Positions 24,834 to 33,336 are shown, numbered from the stretch's first letter. The stretch is 64,000 nucleotides of DNA from Bacilliculturomica massiliensis (GCF_900605495.1 NZ_LR027601.1:172911-236910), one strand, 5' to 3'. Program-made: numbers and translations. The notes: a model not told the origin generated them from the letters alone.

Positions 24834-24849
24834 TGGCATGACCTTTGCA
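24834..24849 (+). promoter_or_regulatory. Sigma-54 (-24/-12) promoter
   Basis: TGGCATGACCTTTGCA matches TGGCACG-N4-TTGCA at all positions but one, with GG and GC in the right 10-bp phase. It is 49 bp upstream of the NhaC-type carrier start. Together with the activator this is strong evidence of sigma-54 control of the operon. Confidence 0.88.
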
Positions 24850-24897
24850 ATAAATAATAGACGAAATTTATTACTTGTATTGCGAAGGGAGAGCAAG

Positions 24898-26445
24898 ATG
24901 TTTGAAACATTATTAGCAATCGTACCACCGCTGCTAGCCATTCTGCTGGCCATTTTGACACGGCAGGTAGTTCTGTCGCTGTTTATCGCTGTTTACGTAG
25001 GCGCAGTGATGCTGACCGGCGGTAATTTATGGGAAGGGCTTTACAGCACATTTTTTGATTTTATTTTGCCGGGCTTTGAGGATACCGACCACCAGAGAAT
25101 CCTCTGCCTGACCACGCTCTGCGGCGGCCTGTCCCTCCTTCTGGAGAGAAACGGCGGAGCCCAGGCCTTTGCCAACGTGGTAAACAAGGGCGTCGGGAAG
25201 ACAAAGAGAGGAGCCCAGATCATAACATGGCTGGGAGGCATTTTCGTCTGGTTTTCCGATTCGACAAATCCGGTGCTGGTAGGACCCGTTTGCAGAGGAA
25301 TTACGGACAAGGTGCAGGTTTCCAGAGAGAAGCTGGCCTACATTGTGGACTCCACCACATCCTCCGTTCCCACCCTGTTTCCGATTTCGGCCTGGGGCGC
25401 GTATATCATAGGTCTCCTCGCCACCTTCTACGCGGACTATTCGTACAACGGGAATCCGCAGACTGATTTTATCGCGGGAATCCCGTTCCAGTTCTATACG
25501 ATCGGCTCCATCGCCATGGTATGCATCATCGCCGTTACCGGTTGGGATTACGGCCCGATGAAAAAGGCGGAGGACAGAGCGGCAACCACCGGACAGCTCG
25601 TCAGAGCGGGCGCGGATATCAGGAAAAAAATCGAGACGGAAGAGCTTCCGGAAGGAGCAAGACCCACGGTTTGGAACATGATCATACCGGTCTTCGTACT
25701 GCTTTTCTTCATCTTTGCGGGACTGTTCTACACGGGCGACATCAAGGCCAATGGAATTCTGGGCGCCCTGGCCAACGGAAGCTCATTGCGGGCGCTTGAT
25801 ACGGCATTTCTGCTGGCCACTATTTCCGCTATCATAATAGGAATGATCACGAAGGTATTCACTTTTAAAAAGTCCCTCAGAATTTTTATGGACGGCTGCT
25901 CAGGCATGATGGAAGTTCTCATGATCCTCATGCTGGCATGGGGCATCGGAAGCGTCTGCGCTGCCTGCGGTACCGCAGACTGGATCGTAAACGCCTGCCA
26001 GGGCTTCCTGACGCCCACGACCATGTGCGTGATCGTCTTCCTCGCCGCCTGCCTGACCTCCTTCTCTACAGGAAGCTCGTGGAGCGTATTTGCTATCTTC
26101 ATCCCCATCGCGTGCTCGCTGGCGGTGTCCATCGACGCTCCGATCGGAATGGCCATAGGCGTCGTTCTTTCCGGCGGTATCTTCGGAGACCACTGTTCGC
26201 CTATTTCGGATACGACAGTTATGTCTTCCATGGGATCCTCCTGCGATCACATTGACCACGTCAGCACCCAGCTGCCCTATGCGCTGACCGTTGCAGGCAG
26301 TTCCTTAGTCGGTTATATTGTATGCGGACTCCTTCAGGGAGGCGCGTTTGTGGGTCTGGCGATCACCCTCGTTCTGATCTGCGTCGTGTCGTTCCTGCTC
26401 AACAAACATGTAGGAAGAGGAAGGGACGCCAAAACCACCGCTTAA
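24898..26445 (+). CDS. NhaC-family sodium-coupled carrier
   Basis: The 515-residue protein has about 12 membrane helices and NhaC-family blocks (GGIFVWFSDSTNPVLVGPVCRGITDKVQVSREKLAYIVDSTTSSVPTLFPISAWG region, and GVVLSGGIFGDHCSPISDTTVMSS near residue 440). Family members are Na+/H+ antiporters or, like MleN, malate/lactate exchangers. As the first gene behind the sigma-54 promoter and ahead of glycerate-type enzymes, a hydroxy-acid carrier is the likelier role (inference). ATG 24898 follows GAAGGGAG. Confidence 0.87.
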   Translation: MFETLLAIVPPLLAILLAILTRQVVLSLFIAVYVGAVMLTGGNLWEGLYSTFFDFILPGFEDTDHQRILCLTTLCGGLSLLLERNGGAQAFANVVNKGVGKTKRGAQIITWLGGIFVWFSDSTNPVLVGPVCRGITDKVQVSREKLAYIVDSTTSSVPTLFPISAWGAYIIGLLATFYADYSYNGNPQTDFIAGIPFQFYTIGSIAMVCIIAVTGWDYGPMKKAEDRAATTGQLVRAGADIRKKIETEELPEGARPTVWNMIIPVFVLLFFIFAGLFYTGDIKANGILGALANGSSLRALDTAFLLATISAIIIGMITKVFTFKKSLRIFMDGCSGMMEVLMILMLAWGIGSVCAACGTADWIVNACQGFLTPTTMCVIVFLAACLTSFSTGSSWSVFAIFIPIACSLAVSIDAPIGMAIGVVLSGGIFGDHCSPISDTTVMSSMGSSCDHIDHVSTQLPYALTVAGSSLVGYIVCGLLQGGAFVGLAITLVLICVVSFLLNKHVGRGRDAKTTA

Positions 26446-26492
26446 AAGAAAATGAAGCGGCTGAGAAAGGAAACCCTTTCTTTGCAGCATGT

Positions 26493-26520
26493 AACTGTGC
26501 GCCGGTTTCGGCGCACAGTT
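26493..26520 (+). other. Intergenic hairpin between carrier and kinase genes
   Basis: AACTGTGCGCCG and CGGCGCACAGTT form a perfect 12-bp stem with a GTTT loop, followed only by TTAATC. It is likely a partial terminator or a processing/stability element giving the carrier more transcript than the downstream genes. Confidence 0.55.
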
Positions 26521-26544
26521 TAATCAATTATCAGGAGTAAATCA

Positions 26545-27945
26545 ATGAACTATTCAAAAATTAAAAACACGGACGAAATCACTTCCCATGGATATGCGGA
26601 AGCAAAAAGAAATCTCCTTGCGCTGACAGACGGCGTACTGCAGAAGCTGGACGCCAGAAAGAGACTGCATGAGATGATGCATCGGGAAGGAAATCGACTG
26701 ATCATAGGGAAGCGTTCTTTTGATCTGGATCAATTCGAAAATATCTATGCTTTTTCATCCGGAAAAGCAGGAAATCACATCGCCCGCGCATTTGAGGATA
26801 TCCTGGGCGATTATTTGACGTTAGGCATTACCATTATAAAAATAAAAGACGAAGAAGATGTTTATCAAAAAACAGAAATATATGTCGGCGGACATCCGCT
26901 TCCCAATGAAGAGGGGATCCGGGGCTGTCAGCGCATGATCGATGTTGCGGAGCAAATGGGTCCCAAGGATCTGCTTCTGCTGGGATTGACAGGGGGCTGT
27001 TCTGCACTCATGGGGTATCCGGTCAAGGGTACGACGCTGGACGATCTTCAGGAGGCCACGGACGTTATGCTGAAGGCCGGCATGTGGGTAATGGACATCA
27101 ATGACATCAGAGGTCACCTTTCCAGAATGAGCAGAGGCCGGCTGGGCCAGCACATCAAGGGGGCCAAGATCCTCTGCTTTGAGATATGGGACGCCGTAGG
27201 ACTGGATACGATCACAGATTACACTGAGCCCGTTCCCATTATGGGTACCCCTGTGGGATACGATACGATCACCTTCGAGGACATTAAAAAGATCATACAT
27301 AAATATGGAATTCAAGATAAATTGCCTAAGAATATCGCCAACTATCTGCTGAATTACGATCCGGCGGAGGAAACGCCTCAGGAAATGACTAATGATGTGG
27401 ATTACTATATTGTAAACACCCTCCCCGATTCAGGCAAGGCGGCTCTTGAAGTTGCCGAAGAGATGGGGATCAACGCCTATGTGCTTACCACCTACACAGA
27501 AGGGGAAAGCAAGGATTATGGGACGTTCATGGGATCGCTGGCGAAAGAGATCGTCAAAAATGACAGACCCTTCAAAGCGCCTTGTTTTGTGATCTCCGCA
27601 GGCGAGACGACCACGTCGATCGAAGACAATTCTACCATCAAAGGACACGGGGGTCCTTCGCAGGAAATGGCCGTTGCCTTTGCCATCGCGGCGGACGGTT
27701 TGAAAAATACCTGTCTTCTGTCCATAGACAGCGAGGGTACCGACGGTACGACGCCCGTGGCCGGAGGCATTACAGACGGAACCAGCATGGAGACGGCCCT
27801 GAAGAATGGGATCGATCTGCGGGAGGCTCTGTCGGCTCATGCAGCCTATGAGGCCCTGAGCAGGATGGGAGACACGGTGCTTACGGGAAATACAGGCACG
27901 AATCTGTGCGATTTTAACGTTCTGTATGTAGGAAAGCAGGACTGA
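26545..27945 (+). CDS. Glycerate 2-kinase type (MOFRL/DUF4147 family)
   Basis: The 466-residue protein matches the MOFRL glycerate kinase family: the N-terminal FSSGKAGNHIARAFE, GLTGGCSALM, VNTLPDSGKAAL, the ISAGETTTS loop, and the C-terminal SEGTDGTTPVAGGITDGTS-type motif. Family members phosphorylate D-glycerate at C2 with ATP to give 2-phosphoglycerate. It is followed 28 bp on by an enolase-like gene, which would use a 2-phospho-hydroxy acid. ATG 26545 follows AGGAG. The kinase may act on another C2-hydroxy acid, since the next enzyme is not an ordinary enolase. Confidence 0.88.
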   Translation: MNYSKIKNTDEITSHGYAEAKRNLLALTDGVLQKLDARKRLHEMMHREGNRLIIGKRSFDLDQFENIYAFSSGKAGNHIARAFEDILGDYLTLGITIIKIKDEEDVYQKTEIYVGGHPLPNEEGIRGCQRMIDVAEQMGPKDLLLLGLTGGCSALMGYPVKGTTLDDLQEATDVMLKAGMWVMDINDIRGHLSRMSRGRLGQHIKGAKILCFEIWDAVGLDTITDYTEPVPIMGTPVGYDTITFEDIKKIIHKYGIQDKLPKNIANYLLNYDPAEETPQEMTNDVDYYIVNTLPDSGKAALEVAEEMGINAYVLTTYTEGESKDYGTFMGSLAKEIVKNDRPFKAPCFVISAGETTTSIEDNSTIKGHGGPSQEMAVAFAIAADGLKNTCLLSIDSEGTDGTTPVAGGITDGTSMETALKNGIDLREALSAHAAYEALSRMGDTVLTGNTGTNLCDFNVLYVGKQD

Positions 27946-27973
27946 ACAGAAACTATTAGGAGGGATAAAACAA

Positions 27974-29257
27974 ATGAAATCTTTAATTAAAGAGGTCACC
28001 GCCCGGGCTCTGATCGACTGCAAAGGGAAGCCGTTGCTGGAAGTGGATGTGATCACGGAGGACGGCGTGATGGGCAGGGGAGCTTCCCCTTCGGGAATAT
28101 CCGCAGGGGATCACGAGGCCTTTGTCTTAAGAGACGGGGATAAGAACTGGTACGAAGGCAACGGCGTCTTTAAAGCCGTGGAGATGGTAAAGGAGACGGT
28201 AGGACCTAAGATCAAGGGCATGGACGCGCTGGATCAGAAGGCCCTGGACGAAGCTCTGATCGACATGGACGGAACGAAAAATAAGTCCCGTCTGGGCGGA
28301 AATGTTACATACAGCACTTCGCTGGCGGTCATGCGGGCCGCGTGCAGCACGCTGCACGTATCCCAGTACAGATATTTAAATCCGGGTGAGATCAAAACCA
28401 TTCCGCTGCCCACGTCGGATATGTTTGCCGGAGGCAGCTATGAGGACGATACCATGCCGGTGCAGGAGACCACCATCGTGCCTTATAAAGCGTCTTCTAT
28501 CGCTGAGGCCACAGAGATCCTCTGCAGAATTTACAAGGAGCTTCCCAATGTGATCCGGGAGTTTCAGGGCGGGAGAAGGCCTGAGATCGGAGCGATGTCG
28601 GAATACATGGCGCCCAGCACCGATTTTATGGACTGCCTGGACATTCTCTATGAGACAGCGACCCGCTGCGGCAGTCAGGACAAAATTGCCTTTCACATGG
28701 ACTGTGCCTTCAGCGAGATCTATGATCCGAACCGGAAGACATACCGTTACTGCGGCAGAGAGGTAGAGCTGGATGAGATCATCGCGATCCTGAAAGCAGC
28801 GACGGAAAAATATGATTTTCTGTATATCGAAGACCCTGTGGACGAGGACGACTGGGAAGGCTGGGCGAAGGCAGCCAGGGAACTGAACAGAACCACGCTC
28901 TGCGGAGACGACCTGACAGTGACCAATATCGACTACCTGAAGAAGGCGATGGAGATGAAAGCCTGCGGCGCCTTTGTGTTTAAACCCAACCAGGTGGGCA
29001 CTGTGACGGAGGCCATGAATGCGCAGAAATATGCTGTGGAGCATGGCATGTTCTCTATTCCGTCCATACGCGCAGGCGGCGTCAGCGACGACCCCGTTGC
29101 GGATATGGGCGTCGCCGGCGGAGCGGCCGCCGTCAAACTGGGACCGCCCAAATTCGGCCATGCCATTCATATTATCAATTCGCTTTTGCGGGCAGAGGAT
29201 GAATTGAAAGGGGCGAAACCCTTTGATTTTACACCGTTCATCAAGTTCAACGATTAG
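27974..29257 (+). CDS. Divergent enolase-superfamily protein (enolase paralogue)
   Basis: The 427-residue protein has the length and layout of enolase: GRGASPSGISAGDHEAFVLRDGD, ELRD-like and QET segments, FLYIEDPVDEDDW (metal Glu-Asp), CGDDLTVTN, FKPNQVGTVTEA (catalytic Lys region) and VKLGPPKFGH near the end. But enolase's GGSHAGN is GGSYEDD, its SHRSGETED is SIRAGGVSDD, and its TGAPCRSER is LGPPKFGH. So the catalytic His and the substrate-binding His-Arg-Ser are changed, while the metal and Lys positions remain. It probably acts on a related 2-phospho acid. AGGAGGG precedes ATG 27974. Confidence 0.85.
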   Translation: MKSLIKEVTARALIDCKGKPLLEVDVITEDGVMGRGASPSGISAGDHEAFVLRDGDKNWYEGNGVFKAVEMVKETVGPKIKGMDALDQKALDEALIDMDGTKNKSRLGGNVTYSTSLAVMRAACSTLHVSQYRYLNPGEIKTIPLPTSDMFAGGSYEDDTMPVQETTIVPYKASSIAEATEILCRIYKELPNVIREFQGGRRPEIGAMSEYMAPSTDFMDCLDILYETATRCGSQDKIAFHMDCAFSEIYDPNRKTYRYCGREVELDEIIAILKAATEKYDFLYIEDPVDEDDWEGWAKAARELNRTTLCGDDLTVTNIDYLKKAMEMKACGAFVFKPNQVGTVTEAMNAQKYAVEHGMFSIPSIRAGGVSDDPVADMGVAGGAAAVKLGPPKFGHAIHIINSLLRAEDELKGAKPFDFTPFIKFND

Positions 29258-29275
29258 AAAACGGAGGTGAAGGCT

Positions 29276-30514
29276 GTGCCAATATTGTTGCCAGAGGACA
29301 GAAATATAAAGCTTCCCCAAATGCTTAAGGTCAGACAAAATTTTAAGGATGACAGCATTGACGACGTTGCCGCCCGAATCACTGAGATCGTCGCTCAGGA
29401 AAAATTTTCATCCCTGATCCGTCCGGGACAGAAAGTGGCCGTGGCCGTAGGCAGCAGAATGATCGACCGAATCCAGATCATGGTAAAGCAGCTGGTGGCC
29501 GAACTGAAACGATACGGCGCAGAGCCGTTTATCGTGACGGCTATGGGAAGCCACGGAGGAGGGACTGCCGAAGGCTGCAGGGGGATCCTGGAGGATTTTG
29601 GGATCAATGAAAAATCGGTGGACGCCCCGATAAAATCGGACATGGATGTAGTCAAATTGGGCGCTACAGAAGGCGGAATCGATGTTTATATGGATAAGAA
29701 CGCCTACGAGGCGGATATGACCATTCTGGTCAACCGCATCAAGCCGCATACGGAATTCACAGGAAGGTACGAGAGCGGCATATGCAAATTGTCCACCATC
29801 GGCCTTGGAAGGCACGTAGGATGCACCAGCCTGCACAAGGGAGGAACGCTGAACTTTTCGACGATCATCCCCCAGGCTGCAGAGGTGGTATTTGACAAGG
29901 GAAATATCGGTTTTGCCATAGGGATCGTGGAGAACGCCTTTGACAAGGTCAAACTTATCGAAGGAATGACAAAAGATGAGATCTTTGACAGGGAACCGGA
30001 GCTGCTGAAGATCGCGAAGGCATCCATGCCGTCCATCGGGATACCGGAAATCGATATTCTCGTGATCGAGGAGATCGGAAAGGATATTTCCGGTTTTGGC
30101 ATGGATCCTAATATTGTAGGACTGATAGGACCGAAGAAAGAGGAGCCGAATGTGCCGAAGATCGGGAAGGTGATCGTTCTTCGGCTCTCCGAAAAGAGCC
30201 ACGGCAACGCCTGCGGGATAGGGCTGGCCGATCTGACGACCAGAGCGGTGTACGACAATATTGATTTTGAATCCACCTATGCCAACAGCTTTGCCTGCGA
30301 CGGGAGCTTCGGGTATTGGACAGAATATATTCCCATCGTCATGAGCGATGAGCAGGAGGCCGTGGCGGGAGCAGTCAAAATGCTGCGAATGAAAGAACCG
30401 GGAGCATGCAGGATCGTCAAGATCAAAAATACTTTGAATCTCAGGGAAATAGAAATATCAGAAACATTAAAGCCCTATATTGAGAAGGATCCGGAGCGCT
30501 TTACACTGCTGTAG
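29276..30514 (+). CDS. LarA-like protein (DUF2088, nickel-pincer racemase family)
   Basis: The 412-residue protein belongs to the lactate-racemase (LarA/DUF2088) family: FIVTAMGSHGGGT, then RIKPHTEFTGRYESGICK (His and Lys that bind the nickel-pincer cofactor and substrate), then TSLHKGG whose His lies 16 residues after that Lys, the same spacing as between Lys184 and His200 of LarA. LarA homologues race or epimerise 2-hydroxy acids. I chose GTG 29276 because GGAGGTGA lies 5 bases upstream; GTG 29267 is inside it. It is the last gene of the operon, before the terminator at 30574. The maturation genes larB, larC and larE are not in the window. Confidence 0.85.
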   Translation: MPILLPEDRNIKLPQMLKVRQNFKDDSIDDVAARITEIVAQEKFSSLIRPGQKVAVAVGSRMIDRIQIMVKQLVAELKRYGAEPFIVTAMGSHGGGTAEGCRGILEDFGINEKSVDAPIKSDMDVVKLGATEGGIDVYMDKNAYEADMTILVNRIKPHTEFTGRYESGICKLSTIGLGRHVGCTSLHKGGTLNFSTIIPQAAEVVFDKGNIGFAIGIVENAFDKVKLIEGMTKDEIFDREPELLKIAKASMPSIGIPEIDILVIEEIGKDISGFGMDPNIVGLIGPKKEEPNVPKIGKVIVLRLSEKSHGNACGIGLADLTTRAVYDNIDFESTYANSFACDGSFGYWTEYIPIVMSDEQEAVAGAVKMLRMKEPGACRIVKIKNTLNLREIEISETLKPYIEKDPERFTLL

Positions 30515-31171
30515 GGCTGCCTGGGGATTTGCGATCACGCCATGCCGCACAGAATGGGTACGGACGTAGAAGCAAAGGACGCGTTGCAGAGTAAAACAAC
30601 GCGTCCTTTTTTATGGAAAATTGAGCTGCTTCCTATGCTGGACAATGCCGCCGAACTGCAATGCGGAATGCGCAAACTCAGGTTATCAATTGGAGATAAG
30701 ATATTGGATTTTTTCTTTTTGCTCAAAAAAGCAGCTCAAAAACGAAAAGAAAATGATAATCATTGAAAAGTATAAATAAAACGGGTTATATCAAACCGAT
30801 TTTGACGATAATTTTGCCTATAAAATCAATAATTTATATATAATTACAATATGTTGGGCCCAAATGCCTATAATACAAGCGTTTTTTTCTTTTGCGGGTG
30901 ATTCAAGATGGCAAAAAGAAAAAATCAAGCGTCTTAGATTTTGATCCATTATGCAATCCGGCCATATAAGACCTTTTTCACCTCATATCGCCCAGACGGG
31001 CACGATATAATTCTCACTGTCAAAAGCAGACAGCCGATCGCTGGTACAGAGCACCGCGCCGGTTCCCCGGTTCAGCGTCGCTTTCTCAATCACGCGAAAG
31101 ACACGGGTGAGACGCTTGTCAGGCGTAAAGTACAGAATGACTAAAAATAGAGCCCCGTGCCGAAGCCTGAA
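30515..31171. other. AT-rich intergenic region with shared elements and a possible gene remnant
   Basis: It holds the operon terminator, the AT-rich stretch whose two poly-T/poly-A motifs (GGATTTTTTCTTTTTGCTC near 30708; GGCAAAAAGAAAAAATCAAG near 30910) match those at 10227 and 10433, and at 30983-31174 a minus-strand frame of 63 codons (TRVFRVIEKATLNRGTGAVL) that looks protein-like but has no ribosome site. I recognise no gene with confidence. Confidence 0.5.
30574..30613 (+). terminator. Terminator of the hydroxy-acid operon
   Basis: AAAGGACGCGTTG and CAACGCGTCCTTT form a perfect 13-bp stem followed by TTTTTA. Confidence 0.9.
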
Positions 31172-31205
31172 CAAAAGAAAAGAACCGTTGAAATCTCAAC
31201 GGTTC
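31172..31205 (-). terminator. Terminator of tRNA-Ser
   Basis: On the minus strand GAACCGTTGA and TCAACGGTTC pair around GATT and are followed by TTTTCTTTT, directly 3' of the tRNA. Confidence 0.85.
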
Positions 31206-31208
31206 TCA

Positions 31209-31296
31209 TGGCGGAGGGCATGGGACTCGAACCCACGGGGCTGTTACACCTTACTCGCTTTCCAGGCGAGCTCCTTAGCCACTCGGTCAACCCTCC
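31209..31296 (-). tRNA. tRNA-Ser (anticodon GGA)
   Basis: On the minus strand the sequence begins GGAGGGTTGACCGAGTGGCT, has the anticodon arm CTCGCCTGGAAAGCGAG (loop CTGGAAA, anticodon GGA), a long variable arm typical of serine tRNA, GGTTCGAGTCC and an encoded CCA. The GGAGGGT/GCCCTCC acceptor arms pair. Confidence 0.97.
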
Positions 31297-31540
31297 AAAT
31301 CGCTTTCGCACCGTATATCCCTTAATTATTGGACAAACGCGCTTTATTATATTACCCTATCCGGGGCTGAAAATCAATAGGATTTGTGAAAATTGTTGAA
31401 AAATATTTCACAAATTATTCTGCGCCGTTTCAGAGCGTTTTTATCTGTGCTATAATAACGCGTGGTGGAACCGGCGCGGCCGGCGGCGATGACTGCCTGG
31501 GACGTCCGCGGGCGGTCCAGCATACGGAGGAGGATGTCTG

Positions 31541-32110
31541 ATGACGGAGAGAAGTACAAGGCAAACGGGGAAAAACAGGGATCCGGAACGGATCGCTCAC
31601 ACCTTTGGCCCGTGCTGCGACAGCCGATGCCGAATTTTGATATTAGGGACCATGCCGTCGCCTAAGTCGAGGGAACAGGGGTTTTATTACGGTCATCCTC
31701 AGAATCTGTTCTGGAAGACGCTGTCCGACGTACTGGGACAGGAGGAGCCGGAACCTTCAGTGGAGGCCCGGAGGGCTTTCGCGCTGAAAAATCACGTGGC
31801 GCTGTGGGATGTGCTGGAAAGCTGCCAGATACAGGGGGCGGATGACAGCAGCATACGGGAAGCGGTGCCCGTGGATCTGTGGAAGATATTTGAGACGGCG
31901 CCGGAAATTCGGGCTGTCTTTACCACCGGGAAAAAAGCGAAGGAATTGTACGATAAATATAAGGAAGAGATGTATCGGAACTGTCCCGGCCGTGAACGGC
32001 TGGAGGCTGTCTATCTGCCTTCCACCAGTCCGGCCAACCGGGGGGTGCAGAAGACGGACCGTTACCGGGAATTGTGGGCGCAGGTGGCTGACGCGCTGAA
32101 GGACGGCTGA
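31541..32110 (+). CDS. DNA-deoxyinosine glycosylase (uracil-DNA glycosylase superfamily)
   Basis: The 189-residue protein has the deoxyinosine-glycosylase signature ILGTMPSPKSREQGFYYGHPQNLFW (residues about 34-58), VALWDVLESCQIQGADDSSI and the ending YLPSTSPANRG. Members remove hypoxanthine formed by adenine deamination, starting base excision repair. ATG 31541 has GGAGGAGG 7 bases upstream. It is followed by the unknown 241-residue gene on the same strand. Confidence 0.88.
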   Translation: MTERSTRQTGKNRDPERIAHTFGPCCDSRCRILILGTMPSPKSREQGFYYGHPQNLFWKTLSDVLGQEEPEPSVEARRAFALKNHVALWDVLESCQIQGADDSSIREAVPVDLWKIFETAPEIRAVFTTGKKAKELYDKYKEEMYRNCPGRERLEAVYLPSTSPANRGVQKTDRYRELWAQVADALKDG

Positions 32111-32166
32111 CGCGGCGCGGGCAGAGGAAAACGTAATAAAATTCAAAGAGATGGAGAGACGATAAG

Positions 32167-32892
32167 ATGGTAGAACAGAAAGAGAAAGAAGAACAGGGAC
32201 AGACCGGGCGGAATATAAAAGAAGAAGGAAGCAGCGCGCCGTTGGGCGGCGCCGGAATATTGGATGAGCTTTACGGGAGACTGGCCGACCTGATCCCGGA
32301 AGCGCTGGCGGAAGACTTCGTGGGCAGAGGATTTGCAAAAGGAAGGTACTATGACGGCGCGGAGAAACGTATTCTGGTAGTGGAGAAGATCCCGCGGCCG
32401 GAGAGAGTTTCCGGCGCGGCCTGCGCGCACGCTGGAGGTCATGTAGGCGGGCACGGGGAGGATGATAAGGATTTCACGCCTGTGATCGCCCGCGTGGCTG
32501 CAAACCTTCTGGGCATCAAAAGCACGGAGTGGACAGATTATGTTGCCTGGACGTATCTGTATAAACTGGCGCCGCGGATAGGAAAGCCCGACAGCACAGT
32601 TTACAGTAAACAGAAGGCGCTCTGCCAGGAGATCATAAGAGAAGAGATCCGAACGCTGTCGCCCACTCTTGTACTGTTTCTCACGGGCTGGGGCGGCGTT
32701 TGGGATTTTGATCTGCCGCTGTCTTCCCTTCTGAAGGGCGAGGCTGTGGAGGGCTGGGGCCGTATGGAGAACGGGACGGATCTCATCGTCACCCGTTATG
32801 CGGTGCGCCGGCCGGAGGAGAAATTCGCGTCGGATATTCTGGAAAAAATACAGCAGCTGGAAGAGTTAGAAATGGGAGAAACGGGTATATAA
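32167..32892 (+). CDS. Hypothetical protein downstream of the deoxyinosine glycosylase
   Basis: The 241-residue protein starts with a polar, low-complexity head (about 30 residues, Glu/Gln/Lys) and a mid region with VSGAACAHAGGHVGGHGE, then a conserved-looking part TEWTDYVAWTYLYKLAP and LVLFLTGWGGVWDFDLPLSSLLKGEAVEG. The order of a WTYLYKLAP segment, then TLVLFLTGWG, recalls the distant uracil-DNA-glycosylase-like fold, but I cannot confirm this. It is in an apparent operon with the glycosylase (56 bp gap). A downstream start inside the head cannot be excluded. Confidence 0.65.
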   Translation: MVEQKEKEEQGQTGRNIKEEGSSAPLGGAGILDELYGRLADLIPEALAEDFVGRGFAKGRYYDGAEKRILVVEKIPRPERVSGAACAHAGGHVGGHGEDDKDFTPVIARVAANLLGIKSTEWTDYVAWTYLYKLAPRIGKPDSTVYSKQKALCQEIIREEIRTLSPTLVLFLTGWGGVWDFDLPLSSLLKGEAVEGWGRMENGTDLIVTRYAVRRPEEKFASDILEKIQQLEELEMGETGI

Positions 32893-32967
32893 AAAAACAG
32901 TATTGTGCAGCCGGGAGGGACCGGCAGGCGGTCTCAACAGAAATATATGAAAAGAGGTTAGAGTAAA

Positions 32968-33267
32968 ATGCAGTATTCGTATCATACGAGGGGAACTTGT
33001 TCTACGCAGATCTTTTTTGATCTGGAGGAAGGCAGAGTTCACAACGTACATTTTTTAAATGGATGTGACGGAAATCTTCAGGCCATCGGAAAACTGGTGG
33101 AGGGGATGCCGGCTGAAGCGGTCATCGAGCGCTGCGGCGGGATCTCCTGTGGAAATAAACCGACCTCCTGCGGCGATCAGCTGGCCACGGCGCTGAAGCT
33201 GGCCATGCAGGAAGAAGAACGGGCCGCCGTTTCCGAAGCGGTGGAAGAGCAGCTGAAAGAAGCGTAG
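32968..33267 (+). CDS. TSCPD domain protein (TIGR03905-like)
   Basis: The 99-residue protein matches the TSCPD family found at the end of B12-dependent ribonucleotide reductase and as small stand-alone proteins: TRGTCSTQIFFDLEEG, FLNGCDGNLQAI, and the CGGISCGNKPTSCGDQLA cysteine block. It may bind a metal or Fe-S cluster; its role as a free protein is not known. AAAGAGGTTAGAG precedes ATG 32968. A bidirectional terminator follows. Confidence 0.85.
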   Translation: MQYSYHTRGTCSTQIFFDLEEGRVHNVHFLNGCDGNLQAIGKLVEGMPAEAVIERCGGISCGNKPTSCGDQLATALKLAMQEEERAAVSEAVEEQLKEA

Positions 33268-33296
33268 CGTTTCAGATGTACTCATGTACTTAAACG

Positions 33297-33336
33297 AACG
33301 GAGGCGAAGCCTGAGAAAGGCTTCGCCTCCGTTTTG
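33297..33336. terminator. Bidirectional intrinsic terminator
   Basis: AACGGAGGCGAAGCC and GGCTTCGCCTCCGTT pair perfectly around TGAGAAA, then TTTGTT. It separates convergent genes. Confidence 0.85.
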
